Of a DNA stretch of 64,000 bases, positions 35,112 through 48,300 are shown in pieces. The first letter of the stretch is position 1. Each line of letters starts with the position of its first letter. Source of the DNA: Paramecium sonneborni (taxonomy: Eukaryota; Ciliophora; Oligohymenophorea; Peniculida; Parameciidae); assembly GCA_905182985.1 (NCBI GenBank), contig CAJJDN010000016.1, forward strand, positions 222,577-286,576, given 5' to 3'. Under the pieces are notes generated by a model. The model did no database searches. It saw nothing but the letters and a program-made list of their open reading frames with translations, and had not been told where the DNA came from. The position numbers were made by a program, and so were the translations under genes.

Positions 35112-37819
35112 TCACACATTTTTCTACACTCTAAAACTATTTGAAAACTTAAAAACTTATGGTTTAATTGATTTACTCTTAGGTTTCTCTTTATTAGCAT
35201 TTCTAATTACTTAATTTGCATTATTATGTGGCAAATAATCTATAAAATTTTGCATTTTATCTAATCCTTCTAGTATAAAGAAATGTTATTTAACTTAAAA
35301 TTAATCTAATTATTTAAATATTAAAGTTTCTCTATAAATTTGAGTTTTTCTTCTTTCTTCTTCAATTATAGATTACTTTTTTTTAACAATCTCAATAATT
35401 GGAGCTTACGATCCTCTTCGATTTATTCCAATTTATTTTTCGTTATCTATATTAGGAGCTTATGATGTTCTTCGATTTAATCCATTTTACTAAATATTTC
35501 TATTAATGGAATTTAAAGATTTTTCTCTCAAATCTTCTATTTAAATAGTATCAACTTAACCACTCCCAGTGTCTGAAACTTGATATGTTAAAACTTAATC
35601 ATTATATTCTCCTAATACTGATTCTGATAAAAATTCCTAAAAGTCTTTTATGGAGGCTTCAATTTACTATTAATCTAATTATGATTTAATTTTTTTTTTT
35701 TCATCTCTTTTATATTTTTATCTAAGATTATGTTCAAATTTATTTAATCTTAAAATTTTTAAAAATTTAGATGGTTAATATGTTAAGTATGGACATTCAA
35801 TATCTTAATGTGTATATTTATTACATATAAAACATTTACACAAAATGGTTGTATAATTTTTAGAATATAAAATTGAATCTTTAATTTTATGAAATCTTTC
35901 ATAATCTTTTTGTGTTTATTTGATAATATTTATAAATTTATCTCTTTCTACTCTATATAATTATGTAAATCCTACACTAATAGTTGATTCTTTAGTATTT
36001 TATCCTGTAAAGAATTAAAATTCTCCAAAAACATCTCCTGCTTTAAGCTTTTTAATAACTTTTTGGCTTTATTCATCTAAAATTTAAACTTCCCCTTCTG
36101 AAATAAAATATCTAATTATAAATTTATATAATACAAATTTTTATCTTTGATTTCATCTCTGTGATAAATTATATCTTTAGGGGTAAATTTAACTTAAATT
36201 AAATTGTTTTTCACTTAATTTTAAGTTTATATTGAAAAATAATCTGTTATGAGTTTTATTTTTTAAATAACTTTTTATTAAATATTAGATTCTAATTCTT
36301 TTTTTAATCCAACAGGTAAATCATTTATTATTTTCGTTGTTTCTTCTTTATTTTCCAAATCTTCATTTTCAATACTATATTTTATATAGTTTTTCACTCT
36401 ACTCTAGATTTCGGGATCAACTTCATTTTTACTCATAAATTGATTCATTAAAATTAATGTTCTCCTAAAATTTATATAAATTATTAATACTTAAATCTTA
36501 TCTTTTCATCATACATAGACTTAACAATCACTCCTATTGAATTCATTGAATAAGCAAACATACAACTAGAAGATATCATCACTATTGAAACAAAAGTTAC
36601 TTCAACCTAATTTTTTGGTGTAATATCTCCATAGCCTACAGTTACCATTGTCATTGTAGCCCAATAATAAGAAAAATTATACTTTACCCAAATATTTTCA
36701 TTTGTAATCTCATAAAATGTTAACCAAGACCCCTAATTCAAAGTTATATAACCTATATAATGCCATAAACAAGCCATAGTATGAGCAAAAAAACATATAA
36801 TTATGAATAAACTTATTAAATCTAAAATATCACTATTAAATCCTTTTAAATACAATTATTCAATTTATATATTATATTTCCTTGCTATTTATCTATATGT
36901 TATAGTGAATTAACATATCGCTAAAATTTCATTAAGAACTACAAATTCATTTAAATCAAAATAAATCATAAACCAAATAAGGAAACTAGATAAATCTTCT
37001 AACATTTAATTTTTTAAATAAAGTATCCAAATTTATTAAAGTTCACTAACAATTTCTCCTTGAAGAATTATTGGTCTATAAATGGTCAAAATGCTTTCAA
37101 AAAGTAGGTAAATATTGAAGAAAACTTCAGTGCCTTTATAAAATTTATCCGATTAACCAAAGGATGCAATCATTGAACAAAAAAATAACCTAAGAAACAA
37201 AACAAATAAAGAAATAAAATCCCATAAAATGGTAAGATTTTGACCAGGCATCAGCAATAAACTTAATTTTGACATTTTGTTAGCTTGGCCATTTTCTTTA
37301 CTGACTTAAAATATTATAGTATTACTTTATCTCCATTTTTGTCTAATTAACTTTTGTTTTTTCCTTTTACTCTTGGATATAGGTTTCTTTTTCTAAAATA
37401 TATTTCATTTAATTTGGAAGGACATAAGATGATTAAAATAGGTTATTTTTAAATTTATTGATGATGTTATTTTTAATAAGGGTTTTTATAAAAGAAGGTC
37501 TTTCCGATTTCTATACTTTAGGTTCTAGTAATAGTCTCTTACTACCCTTAAAGAAATTACTTTATGATTATTAATTAGAATTCCCCTTATTTCTAAAATT
37601 TTGTTTTGCCTTCAAAACCTCAAGATTTGCAGGTAGCATTTCAACATTTGGTGAAATGTTATTAGATTATTCAATCTCTTTTTAACTAATATCTGAAGTA
37701 ATTGAATTCTTGGAGGGTGAATTTTTTTTATAATTATTCACATTGTTAGAATCAATTAAAATACAAGGACCAAAATAACAATCCTGTAATAAACCATTAT
37801 CAGTTCTATTTGTATTCAT
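35112..37819 (-). CDS. CNBD potassium channel with GYG filter and zinc knuckle
   Basis: 877 residues after introns 37301-37325 (CAG acceptor), 36465-36490 and 36112-36134. The N-terminus is cytoplasmic and Lys/Asn-rich. Membrane segments S1-S6 run from about FISLFVLFLRLFFCSMIASF to SIVMISSSCMFAYSMNS. The pore is YYWATMTMVTVGYGDITP, the canonical K+ filter. After a C-linker, the CNBD (LYFISEGEVQILDEQSQ ... LKAGDVFGEFQFFTGQ) is followed by CFICNKYTHQDIEC, an exact C-x2-C-x4-H-x4-C zinc knuckle. The tail has a tandem NRRTSQAP / NRRGSQAP repeat, both fitting the PKA/PKG RRxS consensus. It likely sets membrane potential for ciliary control. Paralogue of the 2406-5354 channel. Confidence 0.93.
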
Positions 37820-38009
37820 TAATATTTATAATTTAAAAAAAATAAATGAATATTAATTATGAAAGATAGTATTAAATCAAAGGTCAAGTTAATAAATTTC
37901 AATTGGATGAATAATAATTATAAATTCTAAGCTTATACATTATCTTAATATCTAAATTTTAACATGGTATAAAAATTAAGAAAATAAATTTTATTAACAA
38001 AGTATATAA

Positions 38010-39155
38010 ATGTATAGATCATCCTATTATGAATCTGATTAAAAAGATATAATAATAGCATAATTAAAAGCAGATATTTATGAGGCTCAAAAATAATAAG
38101 ATGAATTAGAATAGCTTGAATAAGAGATGGGAAAATGGGAAGTTAAAATCAAAATGGCTAATGAAGAAAAAGTTTATATTATATTGTTATTTGTAGTTAA
38201 TTATAGAACATGAAAATAAATAGAAGCATGAACAATGTATTGCTTAAATTTAAATGATGACTTAAGAAATAAATTAACTATCAAAAATTTTGAAAGAAAG
38301 ACATTTAGATTAGGAAAGATAAATTTTATAATAAAAAGAATTAGAAGAGATTAATGATTAAAGATAACTTGAAATATAATAGGCAAGAAAATTTTTAAAT
38401 AAATTATCAGATTAAGTTATTTAAGAGACATCTATTATAGAAAATCTACAAATAAAACTTGAAGAATTTGAATAAGAGAGTTACAATGCAGAAAAAAAAA
38501 ATTCAGAGCTAAATAGAAAATTAAATGAAATTTAGTAAAAGAATAAGAAAGTTGAATAAGATTGTTAAATTTTACAAAATCAATTAATATAATTATAGTA
38601 AAGTGATTATGAATAAGAAATAATTAAAGTAAGTTATAAAAAATAGATTAGTATTAATAACAATTAGCCTATACTAATGAATAAATAAAAAAAATAGATT
38701 CTGAATTTTAATTGGAAAAATAGAATAAAAAATCAACTGAGTAACAAATAAGTCGTATGAATCATGATTTACAATAAAATGAGGTAGATCTATAGAAATA
38801 AAGAAAATTTCTGATGATGGAATAATAGAAAAAGGATGAATTGAATAAGAAAAAGATATAATTATAGAAAATTTAAGTCCATCGATAAGAATAATATTCT
38901 TAAGCTGATTAAGAGCTAAATAAGACTAAGATGGACAATGAAACCATTATCAATGATAATAATTGTTATAAAAATAAATTGAAATAACTTTAAACACATA
39001 TAGATGTTTTAATGAAAGTAAATTAGGAATTAGTAAATGAATTAGAATAATATTGTGGAGATGATTAGAAAATCAAATAAATTGTAAATAGAGCTGCAAG
39101 AGTAAAAGAATTACAATTAAGGATAGCTTAAGGTAATCGACTATTCAAAAAATGA
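38010..39155 (+). CDS. coiled-coil protein
   Basis: 365 residues after introns 38172-38196 (25 nt) and 38629-38651 (23 nt). Starts MYRSSYYESDQKDI and is almost wholly heptad coiled coil, rich in Lys/Glu/Gln (RISRMNHDLQQNEVDLQKQ; HIDVLMKVNQELVNELEQY). The last ~30 residues (NRAARVKELQLRIAQGNRLF) are more conserved-looking. This is the pattern of ciliary or basal-body structural proteins, but I cannot assign an orthologue. Start preceded by an AT-rich 190-bp divergent promoter shared with the channel gene. Confidence 0.8.
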
Positions 39156-39202
39156 AAGTTTGTAACTAAAATGTAAATATAAATTATTATTTAATACTAT
39201 TA

Positions 39203-41557
39203 TATTATTAATATAATTATAAGAAATGGATGATATATATTCTCAAATGACAGACAAATTTAATTGCGATTCTTCGAATAGAACAGATGATTACTTTATG
39301 CAAGTTTGCCAACCGTTATATTCAAATAGATGTTAATAGAAAGAAGAGATTGAATTCAAATTTAGACAATCGAAATAGGATTATGTGTTTCCTCGAATAC
39401 CTTTTGAAGAAACACCTGATAAATATAAAACAATAGAATCTCCTCATCGATTAAAAACAGAAGGAAATGAAAAATCAGAGGATCAATTAGATCTTAATTT
39501 CAATTTCAATAGTTCATCAGAACATGTATCAGATGATGCAGTAGTATTATAGCCAAAACCATATTAACAAAAATTAAAGCCTCCTTAACCTAAAAAGCCA
39601 AAAAATGCAGCTATATAATAAACATATAGAACCATCTTAAATGATTTAGAAAGAAAGTTACATACAATAAATTGCAAAGATTTTGTTAAGAAAAAATGGG
39701 AATAAAGAGGTGCCTCCAGAGCAAAAAGCAATTCCAATAGTACAACACATTATAATAGTCATTATCAACGGAAGTATAAGTAAAAAAAATCAAAGACCCT
39801 TTGAAATAGATACCAAAACCTCCTCTGTGAAGAAGTCCATTCCAACTGAATCTAAAAAGTCTTTAAGCAAAACCAATTTAGCAGCCATTTTATCAAAATA
39901 GAAAAGTAAGAGTAATCCATCCAAGACCAACAACATTTTTAATGTTAATAATAGTCATATCAATCTTAATTTTAATATTAATAGTTAAACCATGGATTTA
40001 TAATAATAAGCTATTACTGTTGCATAAATATTACAAAAAAAATAACTACTTAATCGATCCTCTTTATCTAGTTATTAAAGAAACTCTAATCGATGTTCTA
40101 CTGAGCCAATGGAAGAAATGAAAGCAAGATTATCAAATAATAATTAAAAAAATAAAACTACTATTACTAATTAATCTAGATGCAATACTGGAATGGATGT
40201 TAGAGCACAAAGCACAATCCAATATTTAAATTAAATGAAAAAATAATAAATTAAAAAGCATTAAAAATATTAACAATAAATTATTCAATAAAAATAACCA
40301 CCTATCATGTAAATTAAACCTTAATAAAATATAAAATAGTAAATATTTATAATATCAAAGGAGATCTAGTACCAATACTNTATTATTAATATAATTATAA
40401 GAAATGGATGATATATATTCTCAAATGACAGACAAATTTAATTGCGATTCTTCGAATAGAACAGATGATTACTTTATGCAAGTTTGCCAACCGTTATATT
40501 CAAATAGATGTTAATAGAAAGAAGAGATTGAATTCAAATTTAGACAATCGAAATAGGATTATGTGTTTCCTCGAATACCTTTTGAAGAAACACCTGATAA
40601 ATATAAAACAATAGAATCTCCTCATCGATTAAAAACAGAAGGAAATGAAAAATCAGAGGATCAATTAGATCTTAATTTCAATTTCAATAGTTCATCAGAA
40701 CATGTATCAGATGATGCAGTAGTATTATAGCCAAAACCATATTAACAAAAATTAAAGCCTCCTTAACCTAAAAAGCCAAAAAATGCAGCTATATAATAAA
40801 CATATAGAACCATCTTAAATGATTTAGAAAGAAAGTTACATACAATAAATTGCAAAGATTTTGTTAAGAAAAAATGGGAATAAAGAGGTGCCTCCAGAGC
40901 AAAAAGCAATTCCAATAGTACAACACATTATAATAGTCATTATCAACGGAAGTATAAGTAAAAAAAATCAAAGACCCTTTGAAATAGATACCAAAACCTC
41001 CTCTGTGAAGAAGTCCATTCCAACTGAATCTAAAAAGTCTTTAAGCAAAACCAATTTAGCAGCCATTTTATCAAAATAGAAAAGTAAGAGTAATCCATCC
41101 AAGACCAACAACATTTTTAATGTTAATAATAGTCATATCAATCTTAATTTTAATATTAATAGTTAAACCATGGATTTATAATAATAAGCTATTACTGTTG
41201 CATAAATATTACAAAAAAAATAACTACTTAATCGATCCTCTTTATCTAGTTATTAAAGAAACTCTAATCGATGTTCTACTGAGCCAATGGAAGAAATGAA
41301 AGCAAGATTATCAAATAATAATTAAAAAAATAAAACTACTATTACTAATTAATCTAGATGCAATACTGGAATGGATGTTAGAGCACAAAGCACAATCCAA
41401 TATTTAAATTAAATGAAAAAATAATAAATTAAAAAGCATTAAAAATATTAACAATAAATTATTCAATAAAAATAACCACCTATCATGTAAATTAAACCTT
41501 AATAAAATATAAAATAGTAAATATTTATAATATCAAAGGAGATCTAGTACCAATACT
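39203..41557. repeat. exact 1177-bp direct duplication around a single N (assembly join)
   Basis: 39203-40379 and 40381-41557 appear identical base for base wherever I compared them, separated only by N at 40380. The first copy stops mid-gene and the second copy restarts just before the same gene. This is what two overlapping contigs joined with a placeholder N produce. Treat it as one locus. Confidence 0.9.
39226..40379 (+). CDS. Asn/Lys/Gln-rich protein, first (truncated) assembly copy
   Basis: Identical to the gene at 40404-41620 but cut at the N before its last codons. It shares the start MDDIYSQMTDKFNCDSSNR. Not a separate gene if the duplication is an assembly artefact. Confidence 0.6.
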
Positions 41558-41620
41558 TCAAAACCAAAAATTCAATCTGGTTAATATAAAAAATATAATT
41601 TATCTATAGAAATGAATTGA
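40404..41620 (+). CDS. low-complexity Asn/Ser/Lys/Gln-rich protein
   Basis: About 390 residues after introns 40952-40973 (AAG acceptor) and 41517-41538 (AAG) or 41517-41547 (TAG), both of which keep frame. The first 70 residues are ordered-looking (FMQVCQPLYSNRCQQK; YVFPRIPFEETPDKYKT). The remainder is disordered: Pro/Lys (KLKPPQPKKPKNA), a helical piece (RTILNDLERKLHTINCKDF), an Asn-rich tract (NNIFNVNNSHINLNFNI) and a Gln/Lys end. No domain recognised. Its stop lies 41 bases from the stop of the convergent EF-hand gene. Confidence 0.7.
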
Positions 41621-41661
41621 GTAAATAATTAATTATTTATTTTATTTCAAATAAAATTTTC

Positions 41662-44600
41662 TCATTTTTTATTTTTTAAACTAAATTTTTATGACTATTA
41701 TTATTAAATTTATTATTGTTATTATTGCTATTAAGTTTTATCCTCTTGATCAGTTTAAACTAAATTGTCAGACCAACCTTTATAAACATAATAAAATTTA
41801 AAATAGTAATCAGCATTTTCATCCTTTGTTTTTATAGTATCAATAACTAATTTTTAATCTCTAAAAAAATATATAATTATTCAATACCTTGTTTTCAACT
41901 TTACACCAGCATTTGATAATACTTCAAAAAATTTTGGCATTGGTAAGACATATGTAAATTATTTATCCAATTTTTTAAACTCAACAAGTAAATCAAATTT
42001 TGGTTTTGTAATCAAATATTATTTGAGTGTATCTAACAATTCTGGAAAAGTCTTAAAATATAACCCAGCAGAGGGTTTTAATGTGGCATCTTTATCAAAT
42101 AATTCTCTTGTTCCTCCTTACTATTTCAAAAATGCAATTTCTCTTTCTAATTGTACTTTTTCCATTGACATTTAGTTAAATTATTAAAGCTTAGCTTGAA
42201 TATTTGATACAGTTTAATCTTATTCTTCTAATTTACCTCCTCCTGCTTAAATTATAGCTTTAAGTTCTTAGTTTTTCTTTTGCAAATCAGTCATTTAAGC
42301 TCTATTTTAGATTTCTTTCTCTTAAAGTTATTCTAGCTTTTTTTACTTATCTTTAATTTCTTCTTTTAGTAATTTCATATCATTAACCATCTTAGTTAAT
42401 CTTGTTTCAAGTTCTGTAGTATTATTATTTAATTTTGCTTCTTTTGTTTTAAAAGTTTATTCTTTATTCATAGATTCTCCTGCTATTTTAAATTATTCTT
42501 CTTTGAGAGCAACAACAGTTTTTTTTAAAGAAGCTAATTGATTATTCTTTTCATTAACTAAATTTTATAGTTTCTCAATTTTTTAAACATATTACATGCT
42601 TTCATTCAATTTCTTTTCATTCTCTAGATCTATTTCTAACTATTCTTTGATTGAAATAGTTCTGATTAATTCCTCTTTTACTTTTTTTAATGCATTTTTC
42701 TCTGCTTCAAAAGATAATTCTAAATCCTTAATTTTTCTATCTTTTTCAGATAATTGTTGTTAATATTTTTCAATTAAAACTGGTTACAATTCAGACATCT
42801 AATTTTATTACAAATAGGAAAAGTTATTGTAATTATTATTATTACCCATTTTGCTAGCTTCTTATTATGCTTAATCTCTTTTATGTAATAAGTCAGTTAA
42901 TCGTTAAATTTCTGATATATCTTTTTTTTTATGTAGAAGAGTCTCTTACCTCATAGCTTCTATTTATTATTCCTTTCTTTCTAATTCTCTATCTTTATCT
43001 TTTATTATTTCTTGCATAGCTTTAAGCATTTATTAACCAGCAACTGAAACCTTTTCAGCTTCCTAAGCTAATAAAGTTTTAGTATAATCTTCCAATTATT
43101 ATTATTAAAAGACTATGGAACCTCCTGCAACAATTTTTTATCTTTCTATATATCCTTCAATTTCTATATTTTTTGCTTTTACTGAAGCTTCTAATTCTTA
43201 AATTCTCTTTATTAATTATGAATTTTCAATTTACTACTATTCAGTAGGTTAATTTTGTTATTCCATGCTCTCTTTTTATTTCTTCTATATTATATCAATT
43301 AGTAATTTACTAGCATCTGTATTTTTTTAAGAAAATTCTTTCATATCATCTTTTTCAATTAGTCCTAATTAAGCAAAAATAGTTTTTCTTTATTCATAAA
43401 ATCTTCTCCTCCAATCTTCTTCTCTTTTTCTCAAATCTAAATCAGCATGGGCTAATTCATATTCTAATTTTTTAATCGTATCAGTATATTATTTATTTAA
43501 TCTTTAATAGTATTCTTGTTTTTCAGCACTTACTTACATTTCTCTTCTTACTCTAAGTAATTCTATTTTTTCATCTGATAATTTTTAACTAACAGCAATA
43601 ATTTACTAACTAAGTTCATCCGGATTATTTTATCTTAATGTTCTTTCTAAATTGTCTAATTTTTCTTTGTAATTATCAAAATAATCTGCTTTTAGTTATA
43701 ACTCATAAAATCTATCTCTTAATTCTCTATTCTATCTTTCAACTTCTGCTTTCATATCTGATAATTCTTTAACTCTTTTTGCTTATTCTTCCACTCTTTA
43801 TAAAGTAACAGTAGGTAATATTTTTAATTTCAATTCAGTGATTTATTATTCATATGATCTAATTTATTCTGAAAATATTGTATTTTATTAAATGATTTCT
43901 TAAGATTGTTTAAGAATTGTAGCATCATATGATTCAGATTATAATTTCAGTTTTCTTAATTCATCTAATACTTTTTCATATTTTTAATTAGTTTGTGCTT
44001 CATGCCATCTTGCTACCATAAGGTGATGATATAATTTGCCTATCATCATATTTTAATCTGAAATTGCCTATAACTCTTTAATTGTCTATTACATAGTATC
44101 TGTATCATTTTTCATTTTTTCTATAGTTAATTTCATACTTTTCGTTTGCATGACTGCTGTATCATACAATTATCTATAAGTAGTAATTGCACTATTTTAA
44201 TCAGAAATAGTTAATCTCTATTATTCTAATTATTTTGTTATTTTTTCACTTTCATCTCTAGATAATGCACCCTTTAATCTTTCTAATAACATGAGTTTCT
44301 CTTCTCTATCTCTATAAAAAGTATCATTAGATTTTTCCATTTAATTTTATAATTCAAATAGTGTTTTAGTAGTATCTTTTAGTGTCAATTCTGTACTAGT
44401 CAATTGACTAAGTAATACTTCACTTTTTTATTAAGCATTCTTTTCTCTCATTTCCAAAATACTTATTTTCATTTTTAATCTATCTTCTAAAGTTTAACCT
44501 CTATTCTCCATTTTAGCTTTTTAAAGTGTCAAATCCGCTTCCTATAAACTTTTCAATTATTCTGTTCTTTATTATATAAATTATAATTTTTAGTATTTTT

Positions 44601-47403
44601 CCTCCTCTGTTTTTGCTGTTCTCAAATAATTTAACATTTCATTATAACTTATTTATCCATTACGATCTAAATCCATTTAATCAAATAATTATCTTACTAA
44701 ATCTGGTGAAATACCTCCCTCTAACTCTCTGAATAAAGCTTAAAATTCCATCAATGTTATAATTTGATCTCCATCTCTATCAATCATATTAAAAACATCT
44801 AATAATGTTAATCTTTAATCTTTAATGGATTGATCCAATTTACACATAATTTAATACTTAATATCTAAAGTTAATTATATTGATTTTCCTTAATTGATTA
44901 ATTCACTTTTAACAATTTCATCAAATAGAACATAAAATTCTTCATAATTTATTTAATTATCTCCACTTGTGTCTGCCATTCTAAATATATAATCAATTGC
45001 TTTTTGATCATGTTTAATATTCATCTAAACTAAGGCTTCTTTCATATCTGGTTTTGAAATAATATTATCACAATTAGTATCAAATGCTTAGAAAGCAGAT
45101 CGTAAATCATATCCTGATTCTTTGATTGCATTATATAATTAATATAGTAATTAATCTTCTGGTTTTCTAAGATTGATTCCTGATCTTTTAAGTTTTCTAA
45201 TAAATTCTTGATATTCAATTTATCCAGTTCCATCTAAATCTACAAACATAAATACAATTTCCATATCTTCATTAGAGACTGGAACTCCAATATTACCAAT
45301 AGCAGTAGTAAATTCATTTCTTGAAATTTTATTATCTCCATTTTCATCAAACAATTTAAATATTTCAATAACTGAAATATTTTTAATCTTAATATACTCA
45401 ACAATATGTTGATATATTTTAACATATTTATCAAAAGCAGGATCAAAACTTTATAATCTTTTTTTAATAACTTCTTCTTCCAATTAAATTTCTACTAATT
45501 CTTCTTCTAATTATCTAATTCTTTCACCTCTCTCAAATGCTTCTCTTTCATGACTTTCAAGTACTGCAATTCTCTTTTAGAATTCAGCTTCTTTTAATTA
45601 AGCATTAGCTAATTTATCTTAAGTATATTCTAATTTTTATCTAAGATTATTAAACTCATCAGCTGGAACTGAATTCTTTAGTTCTTTTATCATAACTTTC
45701 ATATGTTCTTCAGCTGATTTCTTCCATGAAATTAAATTATAAATTTTCTCAAGTAACTCTTTTTCTTTTGCAATACTTTCACTTTCCACAATTGTATAAC
45801 TTGTTTTCATTTATTTATATTCTTCTGTCAATGCATCATACTTTCTTGATAATTTTATTAAATTGACATCTAAAATTGCAGTTCTTTTAGCCATTTCTCC
45901 TAATTTATCTTCTAACTCTTTTTTTGGTTTATCCCTGTCTCTCATAAAATCTTCATAATGTGCTAATTTTATTTTAGCCTCTACATTTAAATCTAATTAA
46001 GCCTTATATTTCTCTTAAATTTCTCCAAACATCACCTTAAACTTATCTCTTTCTTCAATGTACTTAATAAATAATTGATCTTAAACTAATAAACACTTTC
46101 CTTTAATGTCTTCCTTAATTGTTGTAACTTCTTATAATAAATTAGTATACTCTGCTTCCTTTTATTATAATAATCTCAAAGTCTCAATATTTTATAATTA
46201 TAATGATGCTAATTCATATTTCAATTACATTTGATCCATACCAGAATCCCCATAAGCTGAGGACATATCTACTGGAAATCTAACATTAAATCGCTAACTA
46301 TAACCTTCTTTAATATCATTATAATTTCCAAATGCTCCTGGTATAGGATTAGGAGGAACACTTAATTTATCTAATCCAGTTGTATCAACAACTTATTTTT
46401 ATTAAATTATGGATTATTTAACTTAAGTAGTTTCTTAAAAGTTTTACCCCTTCATAGTTTTAACTATCTCTTATAGCTATTCTTTTAATTCTTGTTGTTA
46501 TTTTTACATCATTTCTTACATTTGATCATTTGTTATTCTCATCATACCTTATTATGTGCCCATACCAACTCCTCCAAACTCTTACTAATTTTAACGAATA
46601 TGAGCATTTTCTTCTTCTAACATCTTTACCTTATTTCTCAATTCCTAATTTTCTTTTCTCAATTAATTATTTGATTATGAATCAAATTCTTCTAAATTTA
46701 CTTCTCCTCCTGCTACTTATTCTCTTAGTTTTCTTCTCAATCTTGCTCTTTCTTCTTCTAATTCTTCTACCTCTCTCTCTAATTCTATCACTTAAGCTCT
46801 GTATTTCTCTACTTATAATTATCCCTCTTAAATAACATCATCTAATTCAAATTAATAATCATCTGGAACTCCTGCCATCTTTCTTAATACTCTATTCTCT
46901 GCACTTAATCTTTCTATTGCCTAATTCAATGCATTTGTTTTCTCAACTAAATTTTTCAATTTCTCTCTATTGTCTTATACCTCATCTCTATAATGAAATT
47001 CATCTTTCACTATATTTTCATCCTTATATTTTAATGATAATTATGTCAACTACCACATTAAATTACCATTCTCAAGTTTCACTTTCTCTAATTAATCAAT
47101 ATATTATTAAACTGCTGCCTTCTCTCTATCTAAATCATCTTTTGCTTTATCTAATTAATTTTTTAGTGTCTCTTTTGTATATGCATCATCTCTATTCACC
47201 ATTTTTTCTAATTCTCTCATTCTTGTAAAACAATCATTATATTTTGCCTTCTATTCTTCATATCTCCCCTAATGAAATTCTTATTCTGCTTCCAAAAATG
47301 CTACTCTTTAATCCTTCTAACGACCATCCTCTCTCAACTATTCAATCTGTTTTTTCAGCTATATTATTTCTCTTCTTAATTTGAAATTTTCACTCTCAGA
47401 CAT
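41662..47403 (-). CDS. giant coiled-coil/EF-hand protein, CEP290-like segment
   Basis: About 1,904 residues with a 27-nt intron (41861-41887); further introns in multiples of three are possible. The N-terminal ~620 residues are coiled coil. Within them SAENRVLRKMAGVP ... QVEKYRAQVIELEREVEELE resembles the CEP290 motif (alpha-helix, LR-x-x-x-G, Y+A, LEEER). Six EF-hand-like loops follow (DENGDNKISRNEF, DLDGTGQIEYQEF, DTNCDNIISKPDM, DTSGDNQINYEEF, DRDGDQIITLMEF, DLDRNGQISYNEM; about 45440-44640). A second ~900-residue coiled coil comes next. A short globular tail (YYFKFYYVYKGWSDN) ends in a Gln run (QQQQQQQQIQQQQ). Start 47403 gives MSESENFKLRREIIQLKK. Likely a Ca2+-responsive basal-body or transition-zone scaffold. 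CEP290 orthology is tentative. Confidence 0.8.
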
Positions 47404-47503
47404 TTTATATCTAATTAAAAAAATAATATAATCAAATAGTAGTAACTATATTCATTTTAATTTCTTGCTCCCTCTATTATACTTTATCAATTCTCTAAAT
47501 TCC

Positions 47504-48300
47504 TCACATTAAGATTTCAGGTATGTATTTTACATCATCTTCTTCTGCAAACGTTACAGTTTTTCTCTTTTAATTTTCATCATCCTCCTCTGTTTTTATT
47601 GCTATTTTAAATTCACCTTATTATTTTTATTGTCCTTTTACATTGATAACTTACACTTCGGCCCAACTATAGCTAAACCGTAATTTTTAAATGGCAAATG
47701 AGGACTGGCCTTTTAAGATTGATTTTTTGAAGGTGATGAAATAGGTTGTTTACTTAAAATCTTTTCTCTTTTTACGGTTTCAATAGCTTCATTTAATTTC
47801 TGTCTTTTTTCTATTTCTGCTTCTTATTCTTTCTTTTTTAAAATTTTTTGAATCTTTCTATTTGCTTCCTCTTACTACCTAATTGCTAATTCTGCTTATT
47901 TTATATCTTCATAATCAACTTAAAATTGTTCATTCTTCTCAAAATTAGGATATGATATAGATAAATTGAAGACTTTTTAAACAAGGTTTTTATTAATTGA
48001 TTTTGACTGCATTTTTATTTGAAAAATTATTTCCTAAATAAAATAATAGTAAGCTACTTGAGAATAAAAGATCTTTCTATAATTTTAATTAGATGGATCA
48101 AATATCTCATAAAAAGGTATATCATCTGGAACATCTTCAAGCACTTTATTTTTTATTAAATATCCTTTGTCTCTTAATTCTTAATGTCTCTCTTTTTTTT
48201 TAAGTAAAGCCATTGATGTTGGTTCATAATCTGGTTTATCAAAAAAATTCATCTCCCAACTTTAATAGGGATCAAAGAGTTTTATCCTATAGAAACTCAT
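47504..48300 (-). CDS. unknown basic coiled-coil protein with TVTFAEED motif
   Basis: About 250 residues. Starts MSFYRIKLFDPYQSWEMNFF. A ~24-nt intron (GT at codon after YSQ, TAG) removes VAYYYFIQ. The middle is a Lys/Glu/Gln helix (ELAIRQQEEANRKIQKILKK), then a Ser/Pro linker. The end (GEFKIAIKTEEDDENQKR then KTVTFAEEDDVKYIPEILM) is in a frame offset by one base from the middle. An intron or indel around 47640-47720 must join them, but I could not place it confidently. KTVTF fits a PP1-docking RVxF variant. Family unknown. Confidence 0.6.

Noticed and set aside
39203..41557. Tandem gene duplication
   Set aside because: Copies are identical and meet at a single N that also truncates the first gene; an assembly overlap explains this better.
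46530..47228. Leucine-rich plus-strand frames
   Set aside because: Antisense of the N-terminal coiled coil of the EF-hand protein; poly-Leu arises from Lys/Glu/Gln codons read backwards.
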